This document shows, in pieces, positions 1 to 9,146 of a stretch of DNA of 64,000 nucleotides (position 1 is its first letter; each line of letters begins with the position of its first letter). This DNA is from Streptomyces roseoverticillatus (GTDB lineage Bacteria > Actinomycetota > Actinomycetes > Streptomycetales > Streptomycetaceae): assembly GCF_000719265.1 (NCBI RefSeq), contig NZ_JOFL01000005.1, forward strand, positions 124,001 through 188,000, read 5' to 3'. The notes beneath the pieces are model-generated. The model did not search any database. It was not told the DNA's origin and saw nothing but the letters and a program-made list of their open reading frames with translations. The translations under genes and the position numbers were made by a program.

Positions 1-915
1 GGCCCGGCGCATCACGGTCAGGGCGTCGTCCAGCGGCAGCTCGGCCCGTACGGTCTCGACCCGCCGCCAGACCCGCTGCGGCACCGCACGCTCGCGGTCC
101 TCCAGGTCCAGGACGTCCTTGACGTGCAGGTAGCCCATGACCGCGCCGCCCGCCGCGCACACCGGGAAACGGGAGTAGCCGGTCCGCACCGTCAGCTCCT
201 CGATCTGCCGGGGCGTGACGGACGGGGCGACCGTGACCAGCGACGCCGGGTCGAGGAGGACGTCGGTGACCGGGCGGCTGCCCAGCTCCAGCGCGTCCTC
301 CAGGCGCTCCTGCTCGGCCCGCTCCAGCAGGCCCGCCTGGCGCGAGTCCGCCACCAGGTGCGTCAGCTGCTCGCTGGTGAACACGGCCTCCACCTCGTCC
401 TTGGGCTCGACGCGGAAGAGCCGCAGCACGCCGTGCGCGCACGCGCCCAGCAGTCGGGTGACCGGCCGGCAGACCCGTGCAAAGGCCACCAGCCCCGGCC
501 CCAGCCACAGCGCCGCCCGGTCGGGCGCCGACATGGCCAGGTTCTTCGGCACCATCTCGCCGATCACCAGGTGCAGGAAGACCACGACCGCGAGCGCGAT
601 GACGTACCCCAGCGGGTGGATCAGCCCCGCGGGCATCCGCACCGCCTCGAACACCGGCTCCAGCAGCGCCGCCACCGTCGGCTCGGCGACCGCGCCGAGC
701 GTCAGCGAGCAGACCGTGATGCCGAACTGGGCGGCCGCCATCATCTGCGGCAGGTTCTCCAGGCCGGTCAGGACCGTACGGGCCCGCCCCGAGCCCTCGG
801 CCGCCTTCGGCTCGATCTGGCTGCGGCGCACGGACACCAGCGCGAACTCGGCGCCCACGAAGAAGCCGTTGGCGAGCACCAGCAGCGCCGCGAAGAGGAG
901 TTGCAGCACGCTCAT
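1..915 (-). CDS. CNNM/CBS-domain membrane protein (CorC/HlyC-like), 3' end cut by window edge
   Basis: Reading from 915 leftward gives an open frame that runs off the window. It begins with a hydrophobic segment and the CNNM hallmark 'ANGFFVGAEFALVSVRR', further membrane segments with 'VIGEMVPKNLAMS', and then a CBS-pair region with 'GYSRFPVC' and 'GYLHVKDVLDL'. The family is implicated in magnesium/cobalt efflux or membrane-linked ion homeostasis; no specific substrate can be read here. Its start overlaps the stop of the upstream paralogue by 4 bases (ATGA), so the two are translationally coupled and may form a heteromer. The C-terminal end, where a CorC/HlyC transporter-associated domain is usually found, lies outside the window. 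Confidence 0.85.
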   Translation of the reverse strand, partial: MSVLQLLFAALLVLANGFFVGAEFALVSVRRSQIEPKAAEGSGRARTVLTGLENLPQMMAAAQFGITVCSLTLGAVAEPTVAALLEPVFEAVRMPAGLIHPLGYVIALAVVVFLHLVIGEMVPKNLAMSAPDRAALWLGPGLVAFARVCRPVTRLLGACAHGVLRLFRVEPKDEVEAVFTSEQLTHLVADSRQAGLLERAEQERLEDALELGSRPVTDVLLDPASLVTVAPSVTPRQIEELTVRTGYSRFPVCAAGGAVMGYLHVKDVLDLEDRERAVPQRVWRRVETVRAELPLDDALTVMRRA

Positions 916-2249
916 CGCGCCTCACCCCTGACCGCGAGGGCGCGCGCGAAGCGCACCCGCTCGGCCCGGTGGTGGGCGACCCGGCGCACCGAGATCCGCC
1001 ACCCGGGCAGCTCGGCGGTGTCGCCCGCCGCCGGGATGCGGCCCAGCAGGTCCGCGACGAGACCGGCCACGGTCTCGTACGGCCCGTCCGGCGCCTCCAG
1101 GCCTATGCGGCGCAGCGCGTCGAGCCGGCAGCCGCCGTCGGCCTCCCACGCGGGCCGCCCGTCCTCGCAGGCCACGGGGGCCAGTCCGGGCCGGTCGGCG
1201 TCCTCGGCGTCGTGCTCGTCGCGGACCTCGCCGACGAGCTCCTCGACGATGTCCTCCAGGGTCACCACCCCCGCCGTGCCGCCGTACTCGTCGACGACCA
1301 CGGCTATCGGCTGCTCGCTGCGCAGCTGCTCCAGCAGCGGCTGCACCGGCAGCGTCTCCGGCACGAGCACCGGAGGGACGGAGATCCGCCCGACCGGCGT
1401 GCGCAGCCGCTCGCCGGACGGGACCGCCAGGGCGGCCTTGAGGTGGACCATGCCGACGATGTCGTCCAGGCGCTCCCGGTAGACCGGGAAGCGCGAGAGC
1501 CCCGTGGCACGGGTGAGGTTGAGGACGTCCTCGGCGGTCGCCGAGGACTGCAGCGCGCTGACCTTCACGCGGGGCGTCATCACGTGCTGCGCGGTGAGGT
1601 CGCCGAGGGAGAGGGTGCGGACGAACAGGTCCGCGGTGTCCTGCTCCAGGGCGCCGGCGCGCGCTGAGTGCCGGGCCAGGGAGACGAGTTCGCCGGGGGT
1701 GCGGGCGGAGGCGAGCTCCTCGGCGGGCTCGACGCCGAGCGCCCGGACGAGCCGGTTGGCGACCGCGTTCAGCAGGGTGATCACGGGCCGGAAGAAGTGG
1801 GCGAAGGCGTGCTGCGGCCCGGCGACGAACCGCGCGACCTGCAAGGGCCGGGAGACCGCCCAGTTCTTGGGCACCAGCTCGCCGATGACCATCTGCACCG
1901 CGGACGCCACCAGCATGCCGGTCACGACCGCGGCGCCCGGCGCGGCCCCGGCGGGCAGGCCCGCCGTGGCCAGCGGCCCGGTGAGCAGCCGGCCCAGGGC
2001 GGGCTCGGCCAGCATGCCGACGACCAAGGAGGTGATGGTGATGCCGAGTTGGGTCCCGGAGAGCTGGAAGGAGAGCTCGCGCAGGGAGGCGACGACGGTG
2101 CGGGCCCGGCGGTCGCCGCCGGCCGCGGCCCGTTCGGCCTCCGGCTTCTCGACGGTCACCAGGCCGAACTCGGCGGCGACGAAGAAGCCGTTCGCCAGGA
2201 TGAGGAGGAGTGCTGCCGCGAGCAGCAGCAGGGACACGGTGATGCTCAT
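912..2249 (-). CDS. CNNM/CBS-domain membrane protein with CorC_HlyC C-terminal domain
   Basis: 445 aa, the usual length of the family. An N-terminal DUF21/CNNM region has about four membrane segments (signature 'ANGFFVAAEFGLVTVEK' near residue 19, 'VIGELVPKNWAVS' near 120), followed by two CBS motifs ('FPVYRERLDDIVGMVHL', 'VVVDEYGGTAGVVTLED') and a C-terminal CorC_HlyC domain. The 'DEYGG' and 'EDIVEELVGE' motifs are typical. CBS domains in this family sense adenine nucleotides and the protein acts in the cytoplasmic membrane, probably in divalent-cation homeostasis. It is the first gene of a two-gene paralogous operon with the partial gene to its left. The function is a family-level statement. 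Confidence 0.9.
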   Translation of the reverse strand: MSITVSLLLLAAALLLILANGFFVAAEFGLVTVEKPEAERAAAGGDRRARTVVASLRELSFQLSGTQLGITITSLVVGMLAEPALGRLLTGPLATAGLPAGAAPGAAVVTGMLVASAVQMVIGELVPKNWAVSRPLQVARFVAGPQHAFAHFFRPVITLLNAVANRLVRALGVEPAEELASARTPGELVSLARHSARAGALEQDTADLFVRTLSLGDLTAQHVMTPRVKVSALQSSATAEDVLNLTRATGLSRFPVYRERLDDIVGMVHLKAALAVPSGERLRTPVGRISVPPVLVPETLPVQPLLEQLRSEQPIAVVVDEYGGTAGVVTLEDIVEELVGEVRDEHDAEDADRPGLAPVACEDGRPAWEADGGCRLDALRRIGLEAPDGPYETVAGLVADLLGRIPAAGDTAELPGWRISVRRVAHHRAERVRFARALAVRGEAR

Positions 2250-2455
2250 GCCGCCGCCTCCGCGAAGTGGGCGGCGGCGCGGGTACTACAGGACGATCCG
2301 TCCATTGCCGGAGGGAGTCACTCCTCGGGTCGCAGGTGTCCCGCGGGCCGGGCTGGTGCCACGGCCGGTTCCTCGTGCGGGACGGGGCACGTGTGTGCCC
2401 GTGGCACCAGAGTAATCAAGGAACCGCGCCCACCGCCGGGCCTGCCTGCCGCCGG

Positions 2456-2920
2456 TCAGGTGGTGGAGTGCCCCGTGCCGTGCTCCTCCACCAGGGCCCG
2501 CAGCGCCCGGGCCTGGGCGATGGCCTGCTCCTTGGCGATGCCGGGCTGGATCCCCATGGCCGGCAGGGTCGTGCCGTCGGCCAGGTCGAGCTGGACCCAG
2601 GCGTCGCCCGGGCGCAGCGTGACGCGGACGACCTGGGCCCACTCCAGCCGCCGTTTGGTGGTCAGGTTCACCACCGTGACCCCGTCCTGAGCGGCGATCA
2701 CCTTGGGCCGGCTGAGCAGCCCGAGGAACGCGAAGACCAGCAGGCCGGTGCCGATGAAGGAGGCCCGGTCCCCGGCCGTCGCCGCGTCGAGCAGGAAGGA
2801 CACCGCCGTGAGGACGACGAGCAGGGCGGTGCCCAGGCTCATCAGCACGACCCGGGTGCGGGTCGGGCGGAAGGTGACCGGGAGCGCGGGCGGGCCGGAC
2901 GGGGTTACGGGCGTGGACAC
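2456..2920 (-). CDS. PH-domain small membrane protein
   Basis: 154 aa starting at GTG 2920. Two hydrophobic segments (about residues 26-45 and 55-70) precede a soluble region with 'VIAAQDGVTVVNLTTKRRLEWAQV', the pattern of bacterial PH-domain proteins that follow two membrane helices. It sits directly downstream of hisG (36-base gap) and probably shares its transcript. Such genes regularly follow hisG in Streptomyces, but a histidine role is not established. No catalytic motif is visible and the role is unknown. Confidence 0.75.
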   Translation of the reverse strand: MSTPVTPSGPPALPVTFRPTRTRVVLMSLGTALLVVLTAVSFLLDAATAGDRASFIGTGLLVFAFLGLLSRPKVIAAQDGVTVVNLTTKRRLEWAQVVRVTLRPGDAWVQLDLADGTTLPAMGIQPGIAKEQAIAQARALRALVEEHGTGHSTT

Positions 2921-2956
2921 GTCGCTGGTGGCTCTCGCTGGGTGGGGCCGGGCCGG

Positions 2957-3805
2957 TCAGAGGCGGCAGGCGTGGATGTTGGTGGTGAGGATGGCGCGGG
3001 CGCCCAGCTCGTACAGCTCGTCCATGATGCGCTGGGCGTCGCTGGACGGGACCATCGAACGGACGGCGACCCAGCCCTCGTGGTGCAGCGGGGAGACGGT
3101 CGGCGACTCCAGGCCGGGGGTGAGGGCGACGGCGCGCTCCACGTGCTCGACGCGGATGTCGTAGTCCATCATCACGTAGCGGCGGGCGACGAGGACGCCC
3201 TGCATGCGGCGGAGGAACTGCTGGACCTTCGGATCGCCGGCCGGCGCGCCGGAGCGGCGGATGACGACGGCCTCGGACTCCAGGATCGGCTCGCCGATGA
3301 TCTCCAGGCCCGCGTTGCGCAGGGTGGTGCCGGTCTCGACGACGTCCGCGATGATCTGGGCGACGCCGAGCTGGATGGCCGTCTCGACGGCGCCGTCGAG
3401 GTGGACGACGGAGGCGTCCACGCCGTTGTCGGCGAGGTGCTTGGTGACCAGGCCGGAGAAGGACGTGGCCACCGTCATGCCGCCGAACTCGCTCACGTCC
3501 TTGGCCGTGCCCGGCCGGGTGGCGTAGCGGAAGGTGGACCCGGCGAAGCCGAGCTGCATGATCTCCTCGGCCTGCGAGCCCGAGTCCAGCAGCAGGTCAC
3601 GGCCGGTGATGCCGATGTCGAGCTTGCCGGAGCCCACGTAGACGGCGATGTCGCGGGGGCGGAGGAAGAAGAACTCGACGTCGTTGGCCGAGTCGACCAG
3701 CACGAGCTCCCTGCGGTCCTTGCGCTGGCGGTAGCCGGCCTCATGGAGCATCGCCGACGCAGGCTCGGAGAGAGAACCCTTGTTGGGAACGGCGATGCGC
3801 AGCAT
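2957..3805 (-). CDS. hisG: ATP phosphoribosyltransferase, long form
   Basis: 282 aa, the length of the long HisG form. It condenses ATP with PRPP to phosphoribosyl-ATP, the first committed and feedback-controlled step of histidine synthesis. The start '[16 protein letters not shown]', the '[12 protein letters not shown]' motif and the PRPP loop region '[18 protein letters not shown]' are typical. The C-terminal ~75 residues form the histidine-binding ACT-like regulatory domain found in HisZ-independent enzymes. hisE lies 76 bases upstream on the same strand, so the first two histidine reactions are co-expressed here, apart from the other his genes. Confidence 0.96.
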   Translation of the reverse strand: MLRIAVPNKGSLSEPASAMLHEAGYRQRKDRRELVLVDSANDVEFFFLRPRDIAVYVGSGKLDIGITGRDLLLDSGSQAEEIMQLGFAGSTFRYATRPGTAKDVSEFGGMTVATSFSGLVTKHLADNGVDASVVHLDGAVETAIQLGVAQIIADVVETGTTLRNAGLEIIGEPILESEAVVIRRSGAPAGDPKVQQFLRRMQGVLVARRYVMMDYDIRVEHVERAVALTPGLESPTVSPLHHEGWVAVRSMVPSSDAQRIMDELYELGARAILTTNIHACRL

Positions 3806-3881
3806 GAGGTCGGTTTCCTTCGTGCGTTGAGGATGTGGTGCAGGGGATGTGCGGGGTGGTGCGGTACTGCGGTGGTGCTGA

Positions 3882-4151
3882 TCAGAGGTGGGCGTAGACG
3901 TCGTCCAGGGAGATCCCGCGGGCGACCATCATCACCTGAACGTGGTACAGCAGCTGGGAGATCTCCTCGGCGGTGGCGTCGGCGCCCTCGTACTCGGCGG
4001 CCATCCACACCTCGGCGGCCTCCTCGACCACCTTCTTGCCGATGGCATGGACGCCCTTGCCCACCAGCTCGGCGGTGCGGGAGACGGCGGGATCGCCGGT
4101 GGCCTTCTGCTGGAGCTCGGAGAAGAGCTCCTCGAACGTCTTCTTGGACAT
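3882..4151 (-). CDS. hisE: Phosphoribosyl-ATP pyrophosphatase
   Basis: 89 aa, the normal size of stand-alone actinobacterial HisE. It hydrolyses phosphoribosyl-ATP to phosphoribosyl-AMP and pyrophosphate, the second step of histidine synthesis. The all-alpha MazG-like fold is seen in '[14 protein letters not shown]', '[17 protein letters not shown]' (metal-binding Glu residues) and '[18 protein letters not shown]'. It lies between ribH (34-base gap) and hisG, so riboflavin and histidine genes may form one long operon. Both pathways draw on nucleotide and PRPP-related metabolism, but co-regulation is inference. Confidence 0.95.
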   Translation of the reverse strand: MSKKTFEELFSELQQKATGDPAVSRTAELVGKGVHAIGKKVVEEAAEVWMAAEYEGADATAEEISQLLYHVQVMMVARGISLDDVYAHL

Positions 4152-4185
4152 GGTGCGTCCTACCCTACGGGGTCCGCCCCCGCCG

Positions 4186-4671
4186 TCAGTGCCAGGGCTC
4201 GGACACCGAGCGGAGGAGCACCGCGGTGGCGACCGCGGCGGTCACGGCCTCGTGGCCCTTGTCCTCGTTCGAGCCCTCCAGACCGGCCCGGTCCAGGGCC
4301 TGTGCGTCGTCGTCACACGTGAGGACGCCGAAGCCCACCGGGACCCCGGTGTCCACGGCCACCTGAGTGAGGCCCTGGGTGACGCCCTGGCACACGTAGT
4401 CGAAGTGGGGCGTGCCGCCGCGGATGACGACGCCGAGGGCGACGATCGCGTGGTAGCCGCGGCTCGCGAGGACCTTGGCGGCGACCGGCAGCTCCCAGCT
4501 GCCGGGGACCCGCAGCAGCGTGGGCTCGTCGATGCCGAGGTCGTGCAGTGCGCGCAGGGCGCCGTCGACCAGGCCGTCCATGACCTTCTCGTGCCACTGC
4601 GCGGCGATCACGGCCACTCGCAGGTCCTGGCAGTTCTTCACACTCAGCTCGGGGGCGCCCTTGCCGCTCAC
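4186..4671 (-). CDS. ribH: 6,7-dimethyl-8-ribityllumazine synthase
   Basis: 161 aa. It condenses 5-amino-6-ribitylamino-uracil with 3,4-dihydroxy-2-butanone 4-phosphate, the penultimate step of riboflavin synthesis, normally as a pentamer or 60-mer. Diagnostic motifs are '[12 protein letters not shown]', '[16 protein letters not shown]' with the catalytic His, and '[20 protein letters not shown]'. It is the last gene of the rib operon, 43 bases after ribBA, and precedes hisE. Length and motifs are fully conventional. Confidence 0.97.
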   Translation of the reverse strand: MSGKGAPELSVKNCQDLRVAVIAAQWHEKVMDGLVDGALRALHDLGIDEPTLLRVPGSWELPVAAKVLASRGYHAIVALGVVIRGGTPHFDYVCQGVTQGLTQVAVDTGVPVGFGVLTCDDDAQALDRAGLEGSNEDKGHEAVTAAVATAVLLRSVSEPWH

Positions 4672-4714
4672 GTTCTCGTCTCCTCGGTCGGTGTGGTGAT
4701 CGGTCGGTGTGGTG

Positions 4715-6028
4715 TCACTGGTTGCCGCAGGCGGCCACGGGCCCGCCGTCCAGCCAGGGCAGGTCGTGGCCCATGCGGTCCCGCTTCGTGCGCAGGTACC
4801 GCAGATTGTGCTCCCCGGCCTGGACGGGCACGGGCTCCCGGCCGGTGACGGTCAGGCCGTGGCGGACCAGGGCCGCGCTCTTGTCGGGGTTGTTGGTCAT
4901 CAGGCGCAGCGAGCGGACCCCCAGGTCGGCGAGGATCTCCGCGCCCGCCGCGTAGTCCCGGCCGTCCGCGGGCAGGCCCAGCTCCAGGTTGGCGTCCAGC
5001 GTGTCGCGGCCGTCCTCCTGCAGCTCGTAGGCGCGCAGCTTCGGCAGCAGGCCGATGCCGCGGCCCTCGTGCCCGCGCAGGTAGAGGACGACGCCTCCCT
5101 CGGCGGCGATACGCTCCATGGACGCCTGCAGCTGCGGGCCGCAGTCGCAGCGCAGCGAGCCGAACACGTCGCCCGTGAGGCACTCGGAGTGGACGCGCAC
5201 CAGCACGTCCTCGCCGTTGCCCAGGTCACCGGCCACCAGAGCGATGTGCTCGACGCCGTCGGCCACCGAACGGTAGCCGTGGGCGCGGAAGTCGCCGAAG
5301 GCGGTGGGCAGCCGCGTCACGGCCTCGCGGCGCACGGCGGGCACCGCGGGGTCCCCGGGCGCCCCGGGGGCCGCCGCCTCCGCGGCGCGGCGGTGGGCGA
5401 TCAGGTCCTCGATGGAGATGATCGCGAGGCCGTGCTTGCGGGCGAACGGGACCAGCTCCGGCAGCCGCAGCATCGCGCCGTCCTCGCCGGCGATCTCCAC
5501 GATCGCGGCGGCGGGCCGCAGGCCGGCCATCCGGGCCAGGTCGACGCCGGCCTCGGTGTGGCCGTTGCGGACCAGGACGCCACCGGGCTTGGCGCGCAGC
5601 GGGAAGACGTGCCCCGGACGGACGAAGTCGCCCGGGACGGCCGCCGGGTCGGCGAGCAGCCGGATGGTGGTGGCCCGGTCCGCGGCGGAGATGCCCGTGT
5701 CCGTGCCGTGCGCGCGGGAGGCGTCGACCGAGACGGTGAAGGCGGTGCGCATCGACTCGGTGTTGTCCGCGACCATCTGCGGCAGGTCGAGCCGCTCGAC
5801 CTCCTCCTCCTCCAGCGGTACGCAGATCAGCCCGCGGCACTCGCTCATCATGAAGGCGACGATCTCGGTGGTGACCTTCTCCGCGGCGACGACGAGGTCG
5901 CCCTCGTTCTCGCGGTTCTCGTCGTCCACGACGACGACGGGCCGGCCGGCGGCGATGTCGGCGACGGCGCGCTCGACGGAGTCGAGGACGAGCTCGCCGA
6001 GCGGGGTGAAGCTGTCGAGGACGGTCAT
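4715..6028 (-). CDS. ribBA: Bifunctional 3,4-DHBP synthase / GTP cyclohydrolase II
   Basis: 437 aa. Residues ~1-215 are the DHBP synthase domain (acidic metal loop '[13 protein letters not shown]', 'RPGHVFPL', '[14 protein letters not shown]'), which makes the four-carbon unit from ribulose 5-phosphate. The C-terminal ~200 residues are GTP cyclohydrolase II with the zinc cysteines in '[18 protein letters not shown]' and '[11 protein letters not shown]'. The fusion supplies both entry substrates of riboflavin synthesis. A short linker rich in Ala/Gly/Pro (near residue 220) separates the domains. It lies 91 bases after ribM in the FMN-riboswitch operon. Confidence 0.96.
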   Translation of the reverse strand: MTVLDSFTPLGELVLDSVERAVADIAAGRPVVVVDDENRENEGDLVVAAEKVTTEIVAFMMSECRGLICVPLEEEEVERLDLPQMVADNTESMRTAFTVSVDASRAHGTDTGISAADRATTIRLLADPAAVPGDFVRPGHVFPLRAKPGGVLVRNGHTEAGVDLARMAGLRPAAAIVEIAGEDGAMLRLPELVPFARKHGLAIISIEDLIAHRRAAEAAAPGAPGDPAVPAVRREAVTRLPTAFGDFRAHGYRSVADGVEHIALVAGDLGNGEDVLVRVHSECLTGDVFGSLRCDCGPQLQASMERIAAEGGVVLYLRGHEGRGIGLLPKLRAYELQEDGRDTLDANLELGLPADGRDYAAGAEILADLGVRSLRLMTNNPDKSAALVRHGLTVTGREPVPVQAGEHNLRYLRTKRDRMGHDLPWLDGGPVAACGNQ

Positions 6029-6119
6029 GCCCCTGCTCCCTTGTTCGCTTCTCCGCCCGGACGGCGCAGAGGTGCGGGTGTCGTTGTCGGCTGCAGCCCG
6101 GTGGCCGCCCGCGCGTCGC

Positions 6120-6773
6120 TCACGAAAGTGCTCCTTCCAGGGCGGCGGCAGTGCTCGTACGCGAGCGCAGCCACCAGTCGCGCATGCCCCACAGGACGAG
6201 GGCGAGGTAGAAGACGTAGACGAGGCCGGAGAAGGCGAGACCGCTGCTGAACGCGAGCGGGACGCCCACGACGTCGACCAGCAGCCAGGCCACCCAGAAC
6301 TCGATCAGCCCGCGGGCCTGGGCCACCATCGCGGCGAGCGTGCCGACGAAGATGTACGCGTCCGGCCAGGGGTTCCAGGACAGCTCCGGCACGGCCGTGA
6401 ACAGGCCGCCCACGGCGAGGGTGCCGAGCGCCGTGCCGGCCAGCAGCGCCGCGCGCTCGCGCCAGGTGGCGAAGCGGACGGCGATGGAGCCGTCCTGCGC
6501 CTCCTGCCTGCCGCGGTGCCACTGCCGCCAGCCCCACACGGCCACGCCGATGACGAGGAGCTGCTTGCCGACCCCGCCGCTGAGGTGCGCGGAGGCGTAC
6601 GCGGCGACGAGGACGACGCCCGAGAGGAACTGCACGGGCCAGGTCCATATGGAGCGCCGCCAGCCGAGGGCGAGGGCGGCGAGCCCGATGCTGTTGCCGA
6701 TCAGGTCGGACCAGATGACGTGCTGCCCGAAGACGCTGAACGCCTCGGCGGTGAGCCAGTCCAGGGCGCTCAT
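6120..6773 (-). CDS. ribM: RibM/PnuX riboflavin transporter (PnuC family)
   Basis: 217 aa with about seven membrane segments and the PnuC-family pattern '[17 protein letters not shown]', '[11 protein letters not shown]' and '[17 protein letters not shown]'. PnuC proteins facilitate uptake of vitamin precursors. The copy located between ribE and ribA in actinobacterial rib operons (RibM/PnuX) has been shown in Streptomyces and Corynebacterium to import riboflavin and, in Streptomyces davawensis, roseoflavin. The ATG at 6773 overlaps the ribE stop by 4 bases, giving translational coupling. The position under an FMN riboswitch favours riboflavin over nicotinamide riboside as substrate. Confidence 0.88.
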   Translation of the reverse strand: MSALDWLTAEAFSVFGQHVIWSDLIGNSIGLAALALGWRRSIWTWPVQFLSGVVLVAAYASAHLSGGVGKQLLVIGVAVWGWRQWHRGRQEAQDGSIAVRFATWRERAALLAGTALGTLAVGGLFTAVPELSWNPWPDAYIFVGTLAAMVAQARGLIEFWVAWLLVDVVGVPLAFSSGLAFSGLVYVFYLALVLWGMRDWWLRSRTSTAAALEGALS

Positions 6774-7390
6774 GCGACGGGACCCCCGGCCGCGCCCGCG
6801 CCCGCGCCGCCGAGCAGCCGCTCGACGTACTTGGCGAGGACGTCCACCTCCAGGTTGACGAGGTCGCCGGGCTGCTTGATGCCGAGCGTCGTCAGTTCGA
6901 GGGTGGTGGGGATGAGGCTGACGGTGAAGAAGTCGTCCCCGGCCTCGACCACGGTGAGGCTGATGCCGTCGACGGTGATGGAGCCCTTGTCGACGACGTA
7001 GCGGGCGAGCCCCGCCGGCAGGCCGATCTTCACGATCTCCCAGCGCTCGCCGGGGATCCGCTCCAGCACCGTGCCCGTGCCGTCGACGTGGCCCTGGACG
7101 AGGTGGCCGCCGAGGCGCCCGCCGAGCGCCATGGGGCGTTCGAGGTTGACGCGCGAGCCCGGGACGAGAGCGCCGAGGCTGGAACGCTTGAGGGACTCGG
7201 CCATCACGTCCGCGGTGAACTCGCCGCCGGCGGTTTCCACGACGGTGAGGCACACGCCGTTGACGGCGATCGAGTCGCCGTGCTTGGCGTCCTCGGTGAC
7301 GATCGGGCCGCGGAGCCGGAAGAGGGAGCTGTCGCCGAGGTTCTCGACGGAGACGACCTCGCCCAGTTCTTCGACGATTCCGGTGAACAC
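6770..7390 (-). CDS. ribE: Riboflavin synthase alpha chain
   Basis: 206 aa, beginning with the hallmark 'MFTGIVEELG'. It contains the two tandem lumazine-binding domains of the family ('GDSIAVNGVCLTVVE' in the first, 'DKGSITVDGISLTVVEAG' in the second) and dismutates two 6,7-dimethyl-8-ribityllumazine molecules to riboflavin. The C-terminal tail is a short Gly/Ala-rich stretch. It starts 2 bases after ribD and overlaps ribM. Confidence 0.96.
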   Translation of the reverse strand: MFTGIVEELGEVVSVENLGDSSLFRLRGPIVTEDAKHGDSIAVNGVCLTVVETAGGEFTADVMAESLKRSSLGALVPGSRVNLERPMALGGRLGGHLVQGHVDGTGTVLERIPGERWEIVKIGLPAGLARYVVDKGSITVDGISLTVVEAGDDFFTVSLIPTTLELTTLGIKQPGDLVNLEVDVLAKYVERLLGGAGAGAAGGPVA

Positions 7391-7392
7391 TG

Positions 7393-8511
7393 TCAGTTCT
7401 CCTCAGGGGCGGTGGCGGGAGCGGTGGGGACTGCGGTGATCCGCAGGTCGGGCCCGAGCCGGGCGACGTCGGTCACCTCTAGGCGCAGGGCCCCGGCGAT
7501 GGTGCCGACGCCGGCGTCGCCGAGGGCGGCCGGCCCGGCACCGAGCAGGGCGGGAGCGAGATAGCCGACGACGCGGTCGACGGCGCCTGCCGCGAGGAAC
7601 GAGCCGGCGAGGGCGGGACCGCCTTCGAGCAGGACGGAGCGGACGCCGCGCCCGTACAGCTCGGCGAGCAGCGCGGGCACGTCCAGCCCGCCGCGGCCGG
7701 CCCCGGCGCGCGGCAGGCGGACGACGTCCACGCCCGGCAGGTGGCCGGTGTCCGCGTCCTCGCCGACGGCGATCAGGGTCGGCGCCGCGTTGTCGAGGAC
7801 CCGCGCACCGGGCTTGACGGAGGCACGGGTGTCGACGACGACGCGCAGCGGCTGCACCGCGCCGTCGCGGTCCCGGGCGGCGAGGTGCGGGTCGTCGGTG
7901 CGCAGGGTGCCGGAGCCGACCACGACCGCGTCGGCCTCGGCGCGCAGCCGGTGGACGTCGGCGCGGGAGGCGGCCGAGGTGATCCAGCGGCTGGTGCCGT
8001 CGGCGGCCGCGCTGCGCCCGTCGAGCGTGGCGGCGTACTTCCACAGCACGAAGGGGCGCCCGCGGCGGACCGAGGTGAGCCAGGCGGCGTTGCCGGCGGC
8101 GGCCTCGTCTTCGAGGAGGCCGCCCTCGGTGGCGACACCGGCGGCGGCCAGGGTGGCCGCGCCGCCGGTGGCGGTGTCCGTGGGGTCGGCGACGGCGTAG
8201 ACGACGCGGCCGATGCCGGCGTCGACGAGGGCCTGCGCGCAGGGGCCCGTGCGGCCGGTGTGGTTGCAGGGTTCGAGGGTGACGACGGCGGTGCCGCCGC
8301 GCACGTCGTGGCCCGCGGCGGAGGCCGCGGCGAGGGCTTCGACCTCGGCGTGCGGCCCGCCGGCCCGGCGGTGCCAGCCCTCGCCGAGGACGGTGCCCTG
8401 CGGGCCGAGGATCACACAGCCGACGACGGGGTTGGGGCTCGTCGCGCCAAGGGCGCGAGCGGCGAGCGCAACGGCGCGTCGCATCGCGTCTGCTTCGGTC
8501 GCGGTGGCCAC
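7393..8511 (-). CDS. ribD: Bifunctional riboflavin deaminase / reductase
   Basis: 372 aa from GTG 8511, chosen because AGGAGG lies about 5 bases upstream; the open frame extends further into the riboswitch but has no reason to be translated there. The N-terminal deaminase has the zinc motifs 'GGPHAEVEAL' and 'LEPCNHTGRTGPC', and 'TSPNPVVGCVI'. The C-terminal domain is the NADPH-dependent reductase ('KYAATLDGRSAAADG', 'LLEGGPALAGSFL'). It performs the second and third steps of the pyrimidine branch of riboflavin synthesis and is the first gene of the operon. Confidence 0.95.
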   Translation of the reverse strand: MATATEADAMRRAVALAARALGATSPNPVVGCVILGPQGTVLGEGWHRRAGGPHAEVEALAAASAAGHDVRGGTAVVTLEPCNHTGRTGPCAQALVDAGIGRVVYAVADPTDTATGGAATLAAAGVATEGGLLEDEAAAGNAAWLTSVRRGRPFVLWKYAATLDGRSAAADGTSRWITSAASRADVHRLRAEADAVVVGSGTLRTDDPHLAARDRDGAVQPLRVVVDTRASVKPGARVLDNAAPTLIAVGEDADTGHLPGVDVVRLPRAGAGRGGLDVPALLAELYGRGVRSVLLEGGPALAGSFLAAGAVDRVVGYLAPALLGAGPAALGDAGVGTIAGALRLEVTDVARLGPDLRITAVPTAPATAPEEN

Positions 8512-8679
8512 CGGGTCCTCCTGCCTCTTCGGGCACGGACTCCGGGGCTGTCGTACGGGACGACGAAGAAGCGGGTACATCGCAACGGGGGACACCACGG
8601 CCCCTGACGGAGCCGTACGGGAGGGGCGCCCGATGAGGGGCCGCCGCCTGCGACGGTGTGCCGATGCGTGCCCGCCGCG

Positions 8680-8802
8680 CACTGCCTCCCATCCGGACTT
8701 TAACCGTCGGTCCAGGAATTTCACCTGGTCAACCGGCCGCTGGCTGCGGACGGGTCGCGGACTATAACCGCCGGTTCGGAATTTCACCGACCCCGGAGTG
8801 CG
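8680..8802 (-). promoter_or_regulatory. FMN riboswitch (RFN element)
   Basis: On the minus strand this stretch carries the near-invariant RFN segments in order: GGTCGGTGAAATTCCGAACC, GGCGGTTATAGTCCGCGACC, a variable stem, GGTTGACCAGGTGAAATTCC, then GACGGTTAAAGTCCGGATGG and GGAGGCAGT. The paired AAATTCC and AGTCCG elements are diagnostic of the FMN aptamer. It ends about 170 bases upstream of the ribD start, so FMN should repress the whole ribD-ribH operon. The expression platform between 8512 and 8680 is GC-rich; I cannot tell whether it acts by termination or by ribosome-site occlusion. Confidence 0.95.
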
Positions 8803-9146
8803 CTGCGTATCAGTAATTTCAGGTCATGCTACATGCGGCCGGCCGGCGGCTTCTCAAAACCGCTGGTCGACGGGACGAGCGTACGCCGGGCGGCGGCGCG
8901 GTGTCCACGGCGATGTGACGCACTGGGCACCGGCCGCGAGGGCCCGTGCGGGCGGCCGCGACGGAGTCTCGGACTCCAGTTCCCGGACTTGGTCCGTACC
9001 TGTTGACGCACTGGTCTAGTCCTCTTAACCTCTGCCACACCTCCGAGGAGTACGGCCCGGCGGTGGGCGCACACCGGCGGGCCACAGCACGACGTACGCA
9101 CCCCCCGCCGCCCGGCCGTGCCGGGCCCCCACTGGAGGACCTGATC
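8803..9146. other. Divergent control region between the rib operon and chitinase
   Basis: The 344 bases between the riboswitch and the chitinase start hold no credible gene. The left part should contain the rib promoter on the minus strand (AT-rich at 8800-8832), and the right part holds the chitinase promoter with its operator (annotated separately) and a leader of about 110 bases with a GGAGG ribosome site at 9134-9138. Confidence 0.6.
9003..9031 (+). promoter_or_regulatory. Chitinase promoter with embedded DasR-type operator
   Basis: TTGACG (9003-9008) and TAACCT (9026-9031) are separated by 17 bases. The spacer 9010-9025 reads ACTGGTCTAGTCCTCT, matching the recalled DasR (dre) consensus ACTGGTCTAGACCACT at 14 of 16 positions. 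DasR is the GntR-family repressor released by glucosamine 6-phosphate that controls chitin and GlcNAc genes in Streptomyces. An operator filling the spacer would exclude RNA polymerase. Matches were counted by eye. Confidence 0.75.
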
